Of a stretch of 64,000 nucleotides of DNA, positions 11,681 to 24,185 are shown one piece after another. How positions within the stretch are numbered: the first letter of the stretch is position 1; every line of letters starts with the position of its first letter. Source of the stretch: Colias croceus (taxonomy: Eukaryota > Arthropoda > Insecta > Lepidoptera > Pieridae); contig NC_059553.1 in assembly GCF_905220415.1 (NCBI RefSeq), positions 9,386,501-9,450,500 on the forward strand. The letters are read 5' to 3'. A program made the translations under genes and the position numbers. The notes beneath the pieces are model-generated. The model was given only the letters and a program-made list of their open reading frames with translations, did not search any database and was not told where the DNA came from.

Positions 11681-12362
11681 GGTATCAAATTTAATCCTAG
11701 CTGCAGATTACGGATTATATAACGTTACATTAAATTGTATGGTGAGTAATAGAGACGGATTAGATAGCCACTATGCTATGAGCTTGAAAGCGTACATGGA
11801 TGTAGTAAGCCTGGATGGTTGTATGCAATATGCGTTTTTGTATAGTGATATTTAAATGGCATCAAATTTAATCCCAGCTGCAGATTACGGATTATATTAA
11901 ACGGTATGGTGCGTAATAAAGACGGATTAGATAGCCATTATGCTATGAGCCTGAAAGCGTACAGGGATGTAGATTGTCTGGATGGTTTTATGTAATATGC
12001 GTTTTTGTATAGTGATATTTAAATGGCATCAAATTTAATCCCAGCTGCAGATTACGATTTATATTACGTTACATTAAACTGTATGATAAGTAATAGAGAT
12101 GGCTTAGATAGCCACTATGCTATGAGCTTGAAAGCGTACATGGATGTAGTTAGTCTGGATGGTTGTATGCAATTTGTTAGCGTTTTTGTATAGGGATATT
12201 TAAATGGTATCAAATTTAATCCTAGCTGCAGATTACGGATTATTACGTTACATTAAATTGTATGATGAGTAGTAGAGACGGATTAGATAGCCACTATGCT
12301 ATGAGGTTTCGAGCTTGAAAGCCTACATAGATATAAGTCAGTCTGGATAGTTTTACGCAATA
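11681..12362 (+). repeat. Tandem repeat, period 167-181 bp, ~3.7 copies
   Basis: Successive units each contain AGCTGCAGATTACG, then GGATTAGATAGCCACTATGC (minor variants), then a GTCTGGATGG-like segment. The CTGCAG anchor recurs near 11702, 11881, 12048 and 12229. The copies differ by point changes and small indels. Monomer size is close to nucleosomal, as in many satellites, but the array is short. Confidence 0.85.
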
Positions 12363-14523
12363 ATAAATAATAACGTGAAATAATATGATATTTTGATGGG
12401 GTAATGGTAAATGTGTTTGCGTAATCAATGTAAGCATTTTGATCTTTCATACATCAACATGCAAAAGATAATATCTTACAAGGAGATAATTATTATAATG
12501 TGCATTAATGAACAAATGCACATATTATTATTTCAAACTGTATAATTGTCAAAATTTAAATAATACTTTTATATGTAAAATACAAACTACAATCATCATT
12601 TCACCTGTAACAAAACAATTCTCAGCGAGACATAGAGCTCTATGCATTTTAATTAAAAGTAAATTAAGTACGATATTATCAGTACACCTTATCACGAGAT
12701 CCCTGAATGTAGCAATTTAGCGGAAACATCCGAATCTCCATATTCAACAGCTCAGCTTAACATTTAAGTGGCTACATCGAAACCTCGCATCTCTAGCTTT
12801 TAGTTTAGGTCTGTAGTACACACCTGTGCTAAGAGATAAGAGATTTGATTCAGTATTCACGAGGTGAAATAAGTAATAGGTGGGTGGTAGGTTTTACGCA
12901 GAGTGGGCGAAGCGAAGGCATATGAAGCAATTGCCCAGCAAAGCAGATTGTTTATTAAAGATAGATATTTTTTAAATATAGTTTCTAAATCCCTTGGCGA
13001 GATTCAAAATATGTACACAAACTTTAAAATTCTATACATACACACAATAATAAGCTTCATTCAAATTTATCATTTAATACCGACCATACCATATAAGTAA
13101 CTGTTTCATTTATATTTCACCTTAGAATGGCGAAGAACACAGGTTCGGATTCCAAATTTTTTCAAACACCGTAGACCTTAAAATACACCACAAGTTCGAC
13201 TCCCATATATTGCAGACCCCATACAACCTATAAACACACATCACTAGCAAGTAGCATCAGATATTATAGCTTCCCCTACACTACCAGGTTTATAGTATTT
13301 CCCGGAACGTTGTTTTAATTTCGCCTGAATATCAGAGTTGAGGAAATTATGTCATTACGTGAGGAAATACTCCGTGACTGTCTGTACATTTACATATTTT
13401 ATGGATTACAGGCCGCGATCTGGTCTCTAGAATATTTTATTCATTTTTACGTGAAACGCAAGGAGGAATGTTAATTGTAACATTTTCTTGTGTTTGGTTT
13501 TCATAAAGCTCCTCTTACATTTGTATTCAGGATTTCAGTTTTATATTGTACTTGAATATTGAAGACATTTCACGAATTAAAATGCGGTTTTCTAGATCAT
13601 GCTCTATATAAAGTGCTCTTCAATATTGTTGCTTCGTGATTATCGTTATAGTTACCTAGTAATGATTGTTCTTGTAACTTTTACTTTGATCTCAAACCGT
13701 TTCAACTACAATAATGCCCGTTTAATACAGATATTCCTGTTATTAATGACTATTTTACATGTAAGAAATAAATCTTACTATCAAATTTCAATATAACAGG
13801 CTTTGTTTGCCTATTATATTATTATGTTTGCCATGTACCTTTAATAACAAATAGATACCTTTCGTGGCAAATCATTGAGCGTATACAGAGTATATTCAGA
13901 TTTATTCTTACTTTATTTTCAAAAGATTTTTTTTATCCATTATATTTAAACATTAGTTTCCCTGACTGTCTGATTTTCATATAAATCTTAAACAGGTATT
14001 TATATGTCGATGTAGACAGCAGTGTCTGCGAAAACCTCAAGAAATCTAGCTCACAGAATTTATGGTCACAGTCGCTTTTACGTAAAATGATAATATATCC
14101 CTGACTTTTATGTTTTTGGAAGATATCTCAGAAACAATGGCTGAAATATGGGTCTGATTTGAGTTTATGATAGAAAAACTGTTTTTTATTTGGGCCACGT
14201 TTTTTCCTATGGTTTTCACTGAAAATCAGCGTCGCTGTAACCCCATAAACCGCTAACCGCTGTTTGTTACCACACTGAACGAAATAAAAATTGAAAAAGG
14301 TTATTATAATATTATTAAGTATCAAAAAATACATGCATATTTTATGTTACCATAATACATATTTTTACTTGATCTATTTTGTTTTTACAAAAAAAAAATT
14401 CAACCTCAGAAAAACATATAATGAAAACACTGCGAGGCTACCTTATTTACAATTAATAAACACTTTTTATACCTACCTAAAAATATAAAACACAACACAA
14501 TAAACAAGGGGTTATATTAAAAA
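12363..14523. other. AT-rich non-coding DNA
   Basis: Several short frames of 60-70 codons (for example 12508-12720, 12903-13100, 13599-13796) are AT-driven and show no domain. No gene called. Confidence 0.4.
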
Positions 14524-14737
14524 CGACCGCCTCTTTGGTACAGTGGTTGACGCGTGAGCGTAGAACCGAGGGGTCCTGGGTTCGATTCCCGGTGGAGACG
14601 AAAAAAAAATGTTTCGATCTGGCAGGACACAGAAGGCTGATCACCTATTTGTCCCTAAAGAAAGTCGATCAGTGAAACAGATGTATAATGCATCTGCCCC
14701 ACTAAGGGACATTCTGGACTTCATGGACTTCATTTTT
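14524..14737 (+). mobile_element. tRNA-derived SINE
   Basis: The head is tRNA-like: an A-box-like TGGTACAGTGGTTGACG and a B box GGGTTCGATTCCC spaced as in a tRNA. An A-run and a body reading GGCAGGACACAGAAGGCTGA and CTGCCCCACTAAGGGACAT follow. These internal boxes would drive RNA polymerase III. I do not call it a tRNA gene: the acceptor stem is poorly paired and a long body follows. The right end is approximate. Confidence 0.75.
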
Positions 14738-14740
14738 ACA

Positions 14741-14890
14741 CGCTTTATATTAGCTTCACCTGTATGTTTGTTTGTAACCGACTTCTTTGGGCGCGATTTT
14801 GACCCACTTTAAACGGCCAGATTTCGTTCAAACTTTGTAAATTTATTGAGGACCGATGACAATACACTAATTTGATAAAATTTTCTATTT
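14741..14890 (+). repeat. Interspersed repeat following the SINE
   Basis: It contains GTAACCGACTTCTTTGGGCG and TGACCCACTTTAAACGGCCA, text I associate with a common lepidopteran interspersed repeat. A related GAAGTCGGTTG stretch at about 16500 could be its distant other end. No coding region. Confidence 0.4.
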
Positions 14891-15016
14891 TTTAGTTCGG
14901 TTTTCTATAAAAAGCGTGTTTTTTAGTTTTTTTTAACTATTATTATTTACGTTTGAGTTTGAGTTTATATTTAAACGAAAAATAGAATCTAAAGCGCTTA
15001 TAGCCTTGTGATATTA

Positions 15017-15118
15017 ATCCCACCAAAACATTTTCATGTAAAATGTTGCCAAGACTCTCTTATACTCTTAAAAAGTTCTGAGATCTAATGTAGAGCTAAG
15101 CCCTAACTTAACAAACTC
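15017..15118 (+). repeat. Diverged single arm of the foldback repeat
   Basis: It starts ATCCCACCAAAACATTTTCA and continues with diverged versions of the next parts of the 173-bp arms at 31019-31191 and 37281-37453. It begins at the same outer boundary as those arms but has no inverted partner nearby. Confidence 0.6.
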
Positions 15119-15720
15119 TATACTTAGCTTATATACTATAATCTATCTCTGCAAACAATTTTATCCAAATTAGATCGGCCATTCTTGCGTCAAAGAGAAA
15201 CAAACATTCATAAAAATAGTTGTATACGGTAAGATAAATATTAATTTAAACAGTACCTAAGCTGTTTATTGATAGATCATTTATCTTGAAAAGCTATTTC
15301 TTTTCAAATTTCAAGTAAGTAGTCTTTAGATTATCGAGTGCTGTTAAGTATCCTTCAAGTTAAGTATTCTTAACTTAAGTTTAAGATGAGACTTCAATCT
15401 TTACGTTCAAAATGTTTAAATCATTCAATATCATTATCATTAAATTTTCATCAATTAGTTTTTGGTAGTTAAATACAAGTTATTATTCTAACCTAGTGAT
15501 AATTTAAAAAACGATTATTTAAAAAAAATAAGCAAAAGCATGAGACAAAGAGAGAGAGACTTTAGAAACGCGCAATAAGGAACTTTGTTCAAAAACATAT
15601 GAAAGTATGTTTGTTTGTCTTTATTTTACGTCGCAACGGAAATATTTTTGTACATGAAATATTTTTGTCCCATTCCAATTTCATTTGACTACGCGAATGA
15701 TATGTCACGGGTTTAACTTA
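15119..15720. other. AT-rich non-coding DNA
   Basis: No features recognised. Confidence 0.4.
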
Positions 15721-15941
15721 ACCCTACTAATATTATAAATGCGAAAGTTTGTATGGATGTATGGATGTTTGTTACTCTTTCACGTAAAAACTACTGAACC
15801 GATTACAATGAAATTTAGCACACATATAAAGGGTAACTTGGATTAACACATAGGATAGTTTTATCCCGGAAATCCCACGGGAACGGGAACTATGCGGGTT
15901 TTCCTTTGCAAACGCGGGCGAAGCCGCGGGCGGAAATCTAG
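15721..15941 (+). mobile_element. Helitron-like element, family B2
   Basis: It begins near CCCTACTAATATTATAAATG and contains CGGGAACTATGCGGGTTTTC. It ends with GGGCGAAGCCGCGGGCGG plus AAATCTAG before a T. A close relative is at 58285-58508. The first base of the element is uncertain. Confidence 0.7.
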
Positions 15942-16858
15942 TATTACAATAATATAAGGAAATGCTACACCCGGATTTTTAAATAGCTGTTACACGCTCT
16001 GGACATCGAAGAGGGTGGCCCGAAACCTCTGTCCGGAAAATGCTGTATCACTACTATCTGTAACCCTGCATTTAATATTACGAACGGTTTTGGTGACATG
16101 TATGCAAGTCTTGATTTTTACAGAGAATTCGTTAGTGTTACTACGATTTGTAAAGTGCAAAATATGTGTATAGGTAGTAAATACGATTAGTTGTTAAGTG
16201 AAAAAAAAATGTATATTTAAAACAATATTTGTTATTTTGTGATTTATCTCGCGTGTCTAAATATTAATAATTGATTCTTTTTTACATTATAATATGTATT
16301 TCGTATTTGTTAATACTTAAAACTGATTGTGGCTTGGTAAAAAAATACTGGATCAATATTAAAGCAGCCTTTAATAATAAACAAAAGTGAAATGTCTTGT
16401 GAATTAATTATTTCACTATAATAATCATATCCGTTTGCTTGTTGTTACCAAAACAACACATATTATAATTTTTTGACAGTCGCATTGAAACCACCTTTCC
16501 TTTTTTGAAGTCGGTTGAAAAATATTGGCTTCTAAAAGATAGCCACGGAGTTATATGAGATACAAATCGTTACCCTGACTTCAAACAAGGGAAGCATCGG
16601 ATTGGGCTTATCAAAGTCGGCGTGATAAGCCCTCAGGGGAAATGGTGATGGAATACTTTTCTTTTAGTTTAACTTTGTAACGTGTAAATATGTATTGTGT
16701 TAATTAATTTTCAGTAGGTTCTTTTCAGTTTATTTTTAATCAATTTAAAGAGTTCTTTGAATTATCGATGCTGCATTAGAAGCATCTTTCAACAACTATT
16801 CGGTGCAGGTTGATATTGGTTTTTCGACCTGTATGTGTAAAAATGTGAAATTGTTCAA
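15942..16858. other. AT-rich non-coding DNA
   Basis: A GC-rich patch near 15990-16050, a GGGCTTATC/GATAAGCCC hairpin near 16605-16633 and a CCTTTTTTGAAGTCGGTTG scrap near 16497 are visible. None supports a gene. Confidence 0.4.
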
Positions 16859-17041
16859 TCACTACATAGTATAAAACAAAGTCGCTTTCTCTGTCCTTAT
16901 TTCCCATTGTATGCCTTAATCTTTAAAACTACGCAACGGATTTTGATGCGGATTTTTTTAATAGATAGAGTGATTCGAGAGGAAGGTTTTAGTGTATAAT
17001 TTATCAGGTTTTAGAGAGAGCGGGCGAAGGCGGAAAGCTAG
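16859..17041 (+). mobile_element. Helitron-like element, family C
   Basis: It starts TCACTACATAGTATAAAACA after an A and ends GGCGGAAAGCTAG before a T. Same family as 2299-2487 and 46458-46646. The 3' GC-rich motif has lost a few bases relative to those. Confidence 0.75.
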
Positions 17042-17330
17042 TTTTATAATATAAAGTTGAACAATTATTTGACATAAAATTATATGCACTAAAAAAAGCA
17101 AGCCAGATTTTAGTTGCATTGTTGAGAAATGTTGTAATTTTGAAGTCAAACAAAACAAGTTCTTAAGGTGAAGGATAAAATTCACAATCATCAAAACAAA
17201 CAATACATAAAATAGTGTATTTTACGGAATTCACACGTCTTACTTCACCCCTTTTCTAATCCGTAAATGGAACCGACATAATCTTTTAACAATATGGCAC
17301 TTTTTCCTCAAACTTTTTTGTGAGTAGGTA

Positions 17331-17551
17331 TCCATACTATTTAATATTATAAATGCGAAAGTAACTCTGTCTGTTACTCAATCACGACTAAACTACTGAA
17401 CCAATTTTTATGAAATTTGGTATGGAGATATTTTGATACCCGAGAAAGGACATAGGCTACTTTTTATCCCGGGAAAATGACGTAATCCCGGAAATCCCAC
17501 GGGAACGGGAACTATGCGGGTTTTTCTTATACTGCGCGGGCGGAAATTTAG
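17331..17551 (+). mobile_element. Helitron-like element, family B
   Basis: It begins TCCATACTATTTAATATTAT after an A and ends GGGCGGAAATTTAG before a T. The terminal CTAG has become TTAG, and the GC-rich 3' motif is shortened. Relatives are at 2960-3200, 47232-47414 and 52300-52482. Confidence 0.75.
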
Positions 17552-17568
17552 TTAATTATAAAAAAATA

Positions 17569-17730
17569 CGTGTGGCACTCGGAGACTGCCGCGGTAAAGC
17601 AATTGCATAGCATGCCTTGAAGCCACACCTCCGAGCCCGTCGAAGTGGGGAGCGTGAGGTTTTTTCGTTACGGAATTTCTCGATTCGGTCCCCGCGCTCA
17701 AGGTCCGCGATAGAAGCTATGCAATAGCTT
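17569..17730 (-). repeat. GC-rich interspersed repeat, ~160 bp
   Basis: Inverted copy of the repeat at 4143-4304 and 44914-45073. It starts CGTGTGGCACTCGGAGACTG and ends near AGCTATGCAATAGCTT. It lies 17 bases after a Helitron-like copy. Confidence 0.7.
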
Positions 17731-18441
17731 AAAATCTCTTCCATATTTCCCTATTCACTGTGTTAACTATAATAAAACCAGCGTCCGTGTCCATGAATAA
17801 AATTCCTGTTACATTAATTAAATAACCAAGAAAGCAGCTAAGTTGAAATTTTGCAGCCATAAATTAACACTACGCATACTTGGCACAAATTCTTGCAGCG
17901 ATTAAGCTGTTTTATTGGCTACACCGTTATCCTTTATGAGGATAAACCTTTTATGTACTATGAACGAAACTGTTAGTAATTGTTAGGATGAGTGTCAAAG
18001 AAATGTTTATGGAAGATCCACTTTAGGTACAAAATATAGATCACTCTAGAATCCTTTGAAGCGACTTCTAAAAGATGCAGTCAAGGCGACAAAGTTATGT
18101 TTAAACTTCATCAAAGTGGTTTAAAGAAGTAAGAAAATAAAGAAAAATCATTTGCACAAAACAGTAGAGACAAATTATATAAAATTCATCAGGCATGTAC
18201 CTACTATACAAACATAAGCAAAAATTTGGGTTTTTATAATAATTGTAAATACATTAGGTTCAGATACCTTCCATTTTAACCCGTCATATCTGTAAAAACT
18301 TTTTATAATGAACTGAACTAATTTTCATATACCTAATTGAAATGAAATAAGTAAACAAAATTGATTTAAATTTTAATCCTAAAAGTATGTACCTACCTAT
18401 ACGTTAAAACAACAACAAGGCTTTATTATTCTGTTCAGAAC
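17731..18441. other. AT-rich non-coding DNA
   Basis: No features recognised. Confidence 0.4.
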
Positions 18442-19410
18442 ATCTGGGGGCACGGTAGTGCCCCCGCCAAGACTAGCCAAAGAAGAAAGCGAAGCGCACG
18501 GGCACTACCTATCTTTTCTCGAAGCGCTTCGACGTTTTTTTGAACCCTCATAACTTGGGTTTGGATTATGCTAGATCAACAAAATTTTCGGGATATATTG
18601 TCAATAGCGGACTTATTGAACATATTAAGTTTTAATTACATTAGCTTTTATATTTCAGATTTTATTTTTATCTAAAAAACGCTAATTTCGTCACTGACTC
18701 ACTGATGATCATCAAAATTCTTAAGGTATTTCCTAATGTCCTAGAAAGCTGAAATTTTGTATGTAAGCTAGTATTAGCACACAAACAACAAAAAAATTAT
18801 AAAACTTGTAACTTTCATCCCCCAACCCCTTAAACTAGGGGAAGGGAGTTTGTATGAGACCTGTAATTTTAAATTAAATTTTGATGACGCTAGAGGTCTA
18901 ATATAATAATCTAAAACTTGGTTCCCCTAGATATATATATGTATAGGTACTCCTTGTTAAAAAAAAATATTTAAAAATTTAATCGACATGCAAGATATAT
19001 CGAGACATTACTTCAGATCAGATCATATAAATATGAATAGAAGTGTTGCGAACGTCTCCTGCCTCTTACGTCCACACAGTAGCTAAAAATAAAAAAAAAA
19101 TTAAGAATAAGAAAAAATAAGAGAGTGGGCTATAAAAAAGGCGTCTCTGATGTGCAAGAAATACACCCCAAAAAAAGAAGAAAAAAATATAAAATTTTTT
19201 TGTTACAAACAACTTACAAAAAGAAATGAAATCCCGCCAAAAACATTTTCATGTAAAATGTTGCCAACCCATGCAGGCTCACCCATATGACTCGCACTGT
19301 CAAAAAGTTATCAGATCTAATGTAGAGCCAAGCTTCTAAACACTACACGCCCTAACTCTACAAGGCCTAAATTCACAAACTCTACTCCTTAGTCAAAATA
19401 TGTGGCTGAC
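18442..19410 (+). mobile_element. LTR-like repeat, copy 1
   Basis: It begins ATCTGGGGGCACGGTAGTGC, a GC hairpin also found at 30427 and, inverted, at 38288. It then shares about 580 bp of body and one 173-bp arm (from ATCCCGCCAAAAACATTTTC). About 200 bp of extra sequence sits near 18990-19190. The second inverted arm is absent: the copy stops at the arm-loop junction, where the hexamer satellite starts. In copy 3 the same text is the 3' end of a gypsy-like pol, so it is probably LTR-derived. Confidence 0.7.
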
Positions 19411-21094
19411 CGACCACCGACACAGACACCGACACAGACACAGACTCCGACACCGACACAGACACCGACACAGACACAGACAGACACAGACACAGACAGA
19501 GACACAGACACAGACACAGACACAGACACAGACACCGACACCGACACCGACACCGACACATACACAGACACAAACACAGACACAGACACAGACACAGACA
19601 CAGACACCGACACAGACACAGACACAGACACAGACACCGACACAGACACAGACACCGACACAGACACAGACACAGGCACCGACACCGACACAGACACAGA
19701 CACAGACACAGAGACAGACACAGACACAGACACAGACACAGACACCGACACCGACACCGACACAGACACCGACACAGACACAGACACAGACACAGACACC
19801 GACACAGACACAGACACAGAACCAGACACAGACGCAGACACCGACACAGACACAGACACAGGCACAGACACAGACACAGACACAGACACAGACACCGACA
19901 CAGACACAGACACAGACACCGACACAGACACAGACACAGACACAGACACCGACACAGACACAGACACAGAACCAGACACAGACGCAGACACCGACACCGA
20001 CACAGACACAGACACAGACACAGACACAGACACAGACACCGACACAGACACAGACACAGACACAGACACAGACACCGACACCGACACAGACACCGACACA
20101 GACACAGACACAGACACAGACACAGACACAGACACAGACACCGACACAGACACAGACACCGACACAGACACAGACACAGACACCGACACAGACACAGACA
20201 CAGACACAGACACCGACACAGACACAGACACAGAACCAGACACAGACGCAGACACCGACACAGACACAGGCACAGACACAGACACAGACACAGACACAGA
20301 CACAGACACCGACACCGACACAGACACCGACACAGACACCGACACAGACACAGAAACCGACACCGACACCGACACAGACACAGACACAGACACCGACACC
20401 GACACCGACACCGACACAGACACCGACACAGACACAGACACCGACACCGACACAGACACCGACACAGACACAGACACAGACGCTGACACAGACACAGACA
20501 CCGACACCGACACCGACACAGACACAGACACCGACACCGACACAGACACAGACACAGACGCTGACACAGACACAGACACAGACAGACACCGACACAGACA
20601 CAGACACAGACACAGACGCTGAGACAGACACAGACTCAGACACAGACACCGACAATGACACCGACACCGACACAGACACAGACACAGACACAGACTCGAC
20701 ACAGACACCGACACAGACACAGACTCAGACACAGACAGACACTGACACAGAAACAGACTCAGACACAGACACAGACACAGACACAGACGCTGACACAGAC
20801 ACAGACACAGACACAGACAGACACCGACACAGACACCACTACAGACACAGACACAGACTCAGACACAGACACAGAATCAGACACAGACACAGAATCAGAC
20901 ACAGACACAGACACAGACTCAGACACAGACACAGACACAGACACAGACACCGACACTGACACAGACACAGACACTGACACTGACACAGACACAGACACAG
21001 ACGCTGACACAGACACCGACACAGACACAGACACTGACACTGACACAGAAACAGACTCAGACACAGACACAGACTCAGACACAGACACCGACAC
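19411..21094. repeat. CAGACA hexamer satellite, first block
   Basis: Almost pure runs of the 6-bp unit CAGACA with variants CCGACA, CTGACA and GCTGAC. Because the unit is two codons long and stop-free, all six frames stay open for hundreds of codons, giving dipeptide runs such as TD, QT, RH or SV. Those frames should not be annotated as proteins. The block starts at the end of LTR-like copy 1 and is cut by the hAT-like element at 21095. Confidence 0.95.
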
Positions 21095-21254
21095 TAGGGC
21101 ATGCAGAACCGAGTCCGGTTCCAAGTTTCTGAAACCCGGTTCCAAATCGAGCTCGGGTAGAACCGGGTTACCCGGTTCTTTTATAATACCTCGGAAAAAA
21201 AAACGAAATTAAACAAAAGTTACTGTAAAAGTACCTGATGGGCCTTTTATTTTA

Positions 21255-21775
21255 CGCGGCTTGTGTCGGGTTCATACGCACTATGCGGGTAGCCGCGTTG
21301 CGGGTAGCCGTCCGGCTGACCGCAAGCACAATTATGTACGTAATATTCATTTCTATGCGCACTGTGATGCGGCTACCCGCAGACCGCTCCGGTTGCTCGG
21401 AGAGCTGCGGCCCGAGTGACGGCCAGCCGGACGGTTGCTATACGCACTGTGCGGTTCAGTCTGCGGCTGCCCGCCATTGAGTGAGTGTGTGCACGTGGTT
21501 GCAAAATGCTTGCTCTCATCTCGTGTTTGCAAATAAGGATGCACCCAGTACTTCTTTCTTTGCTTTTCTTCTATATGTAACGTGTGTAAATGTAGTAAAT
21601 AGCTGCAACTTCTTCCATTTCCATCTTTGAAATGGATCGACATGACCGCAAATCGCAACGGTTCTTCAACCGCACTATGCGGGTAGCCGTCCGGCTGGCC
21701 GCATTCGCAACCGCATCCTGCGGTCAGCCGGACGGCTACCCGCAATGCGGCTACCCGCATAGTGCGTATGAACCC
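21255..21775. mobile_element. Foldback element with GC-rich arms
   Basis: Near-perfect inverted arms start GGGTTCATACGCACTATGCG at 21268 and end with the complement at 21775. Inner segments repeat variants of TGCGGGTAGCCG and GTCCGGCTG. TTATTTTA occurs at 21247-21254 and 21776-21783 and could be an 8-bp target duplication, but the sequence is AT-rich and the left end would then carry 13 unmatched bases. Open frames on both strands (about 80 and 135 codons) come from the repeats and are not genes. Confidence 0.65.
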
Positions 21776-21897
21776 TTATTTTATTAAATTAATAAAGAAA
21801 CAAAATTTCAATACTTCTCTTTATTTATCAGTCTTATAAAAGTACCTTGTTATCATAATATCACCTATAAACTTAAACCTTATTCATTAACTGTAAA

Positions 21898-23709
21898 CAT
21901 GGGCGTAGCCACGGTGGGGCAGGGTGGGGCGCTTGCCCCACCCAGGCTTTGACCTGGAAGGTACCTAACTAAATCTAAAAATTGAATTATCCAGGTACTA
22001 ACTACTAAGCTTAATATCCGTAAGAAAATTCACACTCGATTCTCGAAAGTCGACAGTCGACACAGAAAATGAGATCAAAACATTAGTATTATTTACCTCT
22101 ACAATGACTGATTAACAAATAATTGTCATACGCCCAGCGACCAAACGGCTGAAGATAGAGACACATTTTGGATCTATTTCGTGATGTGGTAGGTGAACAA
22201 TAAGGTGTTTTGAATAAGAATAATTCGAATAACGAATATTACACACGAAAAAAGAAAATAGCTGAGGCTTCTATGTTACATAAGCTGTAAGAAAAATGAG
22301 TGTAGTACAGTTAGTTACCCCACTATTTTATCCAATTTCAATTTTGTTTTAAGTTTCACGTTCTAAAGAACGTGTCACGTGAGTTACAACTCAAAAAAAT
22401 ATGGGCCTTAGAAAAAAAAACTTTCAGAAAATATTACACAGAATAAAGTGAGTGTTATAAAAAAGTTTTCAAGGTAAAGAAGATGCCATCGCAAATACCA
22501 TCGCAAATGCGTTCGCAAGCGCGTTCGCAAGCGCGTTCGCAAGCGCGTTCGCAAGAGCGTTCGCAAGCGCGTTCGCAAGCGCGTTCGCAAGCGCGTTCGC
22601 AAGCGCGTTCGCAAGAGCGTTCGCATGCGCGTTCGCAGGCGCGTTCGCAGGCGCGTTCGCAGGCGCGTTCGCAGGCGCGTTCGCAGGCGCGTTCGCAGGC
22701 GCGTTCGCAGGCGCGTTCGTAGGCGCGTTCGCAGGCGCGTTCGCAGGCGCGTTCGCAGGCGCGTTCGCAGGCGCGTTCACAGGCGCGTTCGCAAGCGCGT
22801 TCGCGCTGGCGCGATCGCAGGCGCGTTCGCAGGCGCGTTCGCAGGCGCGTTCGCAGGCGCGTTCGCAGGCGCGTTCACAGGCGCGTTCGCAAGCGCGTTC
22901 GCGCAGGCGCGATCGCAGGCGCGTTCGCAGGCGCGTTCGCAGGCGCGTTCGCAGGCGCTTTCGCAAGCGCGTTCGCAGGCGCGTTCGCAGGCGCGTTCGC
23001 AGGCGCGTTCGCAGGCGCGTTCGTAGGCGCGTTCGCAGGCGCGTTCGTAGGCGCGTTCGCAGGCGCGTTCGCAGGCGCGTTCGCAGGCGCGTTCGCAGGC
23101 GCGTTCGCAGGCGCGTTCGCAGGCGCGTTCGCAGGCGCGTTCGCAGGCGCGTTCGCAGGCGCGTTCGCAGGCGCGTTCGCAGGCGCGTTCGCAGGCGCGT
23201 TCGCAGGCGCGTTCGCAGGCGCGTTCGCAGGCGCGTTCGCAGGCGCGTTCGCAGGCGCGTTCGCAGGCGCGTTCGCAGGCGCGTTCGCAGGCGCGTTCGC
23301 AGGCGCGTTCGCAGGCGCGTTCGCAAGCGCGTACGCAAATGCCTACGCAAATGCCTTCGCAAATGCCCTTGCAAATGCCCTCGCAAATGCCCTCGCAAAT
23401 GCCTTCGCAAATGCCCTCGCAAATGCCTTCGCAAATGCCTTCGCAAATGCCTTCGCAAATGCCTTCGCAAATGCCTTCACAAATGCCTTCGCAAATGCCT
23501 TCACAAATGCCTTCGCAAATGCCTTCGCAAATGCCTTCGCAAATGCCTTCGCAAATGCCTTCGCAAATGCCGGCGGCGCAGCCGCCGGCCGTGCCACCGG
23601 CATTTGAGGTTCGAAGACCTGGATATGACTTTGGGTACATACAGTTGCTAGTTACATATTATTTTTTTATTGTTGCCCCACCTTGAGCCCATGGCTAGCT
23701 ACGCCCATG
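21898..23709. mobile_element. Non-autonomous hAT-like element carrying a minisatellite
   Basis: Terminal inverted repeats CATGGGCGTAGC and GCTACGCCCATG are flanked by the 8-bp direct repeat ACTGTAAA (21890-21897 and 23710-23717). This is a clear hAT-type signature. The 1.8-kb interior encodes no transposase. Its main content is the 12-bp array at 22483-23570. Subterminal GGTGGGGC and GCCCCACC motifs are also inverted. Confidence 0.85.
22483..23570. repeat. 12-bp minisatellite in two sub-arrays
   Basis: The left and central part repeats GCGTTCGCAAGC, then GCGTTCGCAGGC (about 69 units to 23335). The right part (from about 23336) repeats CCTTCGCAAATG (about 19 units). Few-base variants such as GCGCGATCGCAGG mark internal duplications. 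The unit is four codons, so long repetitive frames are open on both strands. Codon-neutral variation and the lack of any non-repeat domain argue against protein coding. Confidence 0.95.
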
Positions 23710-23725
23710 ACTGTAAACTGTAAAG

Positions 23726-24185
23726 CAAAAAACCGGCCAAGTGCGAGTCGGACTCGCGCTCCGAACCTATTTTTTATATTGTTGTAACTTTGAAAAATAT
23801 ATGTTTCTAGCAATTTTTTATTTATCTGTGTTATAAGCATCAGTCATTTCATAGATTGTCAGCATCAAGGGACCGAAGACTTGAGTATTCGATATAAATT
23901 TCAGCTTGATACCAAAAACAAAAACATGACAGGATCAATATATTATGAAACCTTAGATCATTAAGTAATGAAATAGCATTTCAAATTCACGACAAATCTA
24001 ATGAAAATATTTCAGTAGCCTATTTTTTGTCATTTTTGAAGCCTAATTTTTTTTGGTAATACATCCGTAGGAAACTTATAGCATCTAAGGTTAGACAACC
24101 AATCAGAGCCACGCTTGAGGCGTGGCACGAAAATTCGCGATGCACGTGAGTCTGACGTTGCAGCAAAATATAAATAATACTTGAT
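23726..24185 (+). repeat. Dispersed repeat starting AAACCGGCCAAGTGCGAGTC
   Basis: The opening AACCGGCCAAGTGCGAGTCG followed by GACTCGCGCTCCGAA is a very common arthropod interspersed repeat start. The rest is AT-rich and non-coding. It lies between the inner hAT-like element and the right end of the outer one. The family name and right boundary are uncertain. Confidence 0.55.

Noticed and set aside
14524..14600. Possible tRNA gene
   Set aside because: A and B boxes are present, but the acceptor stem does not pair well and a SINE body follows directly.
22483..23570. CRISPR-like array
   Set aside because: The repeats are contiguous 12-mers without unique spacers, and the DNA is from an animal genome.
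22408..23686. Long arginine- and alanine-rich frames over the 12-bp array
   Set aside because: The unit is four codons long and stop-free. The frames are repeat translations within a non-autonomous transposon.
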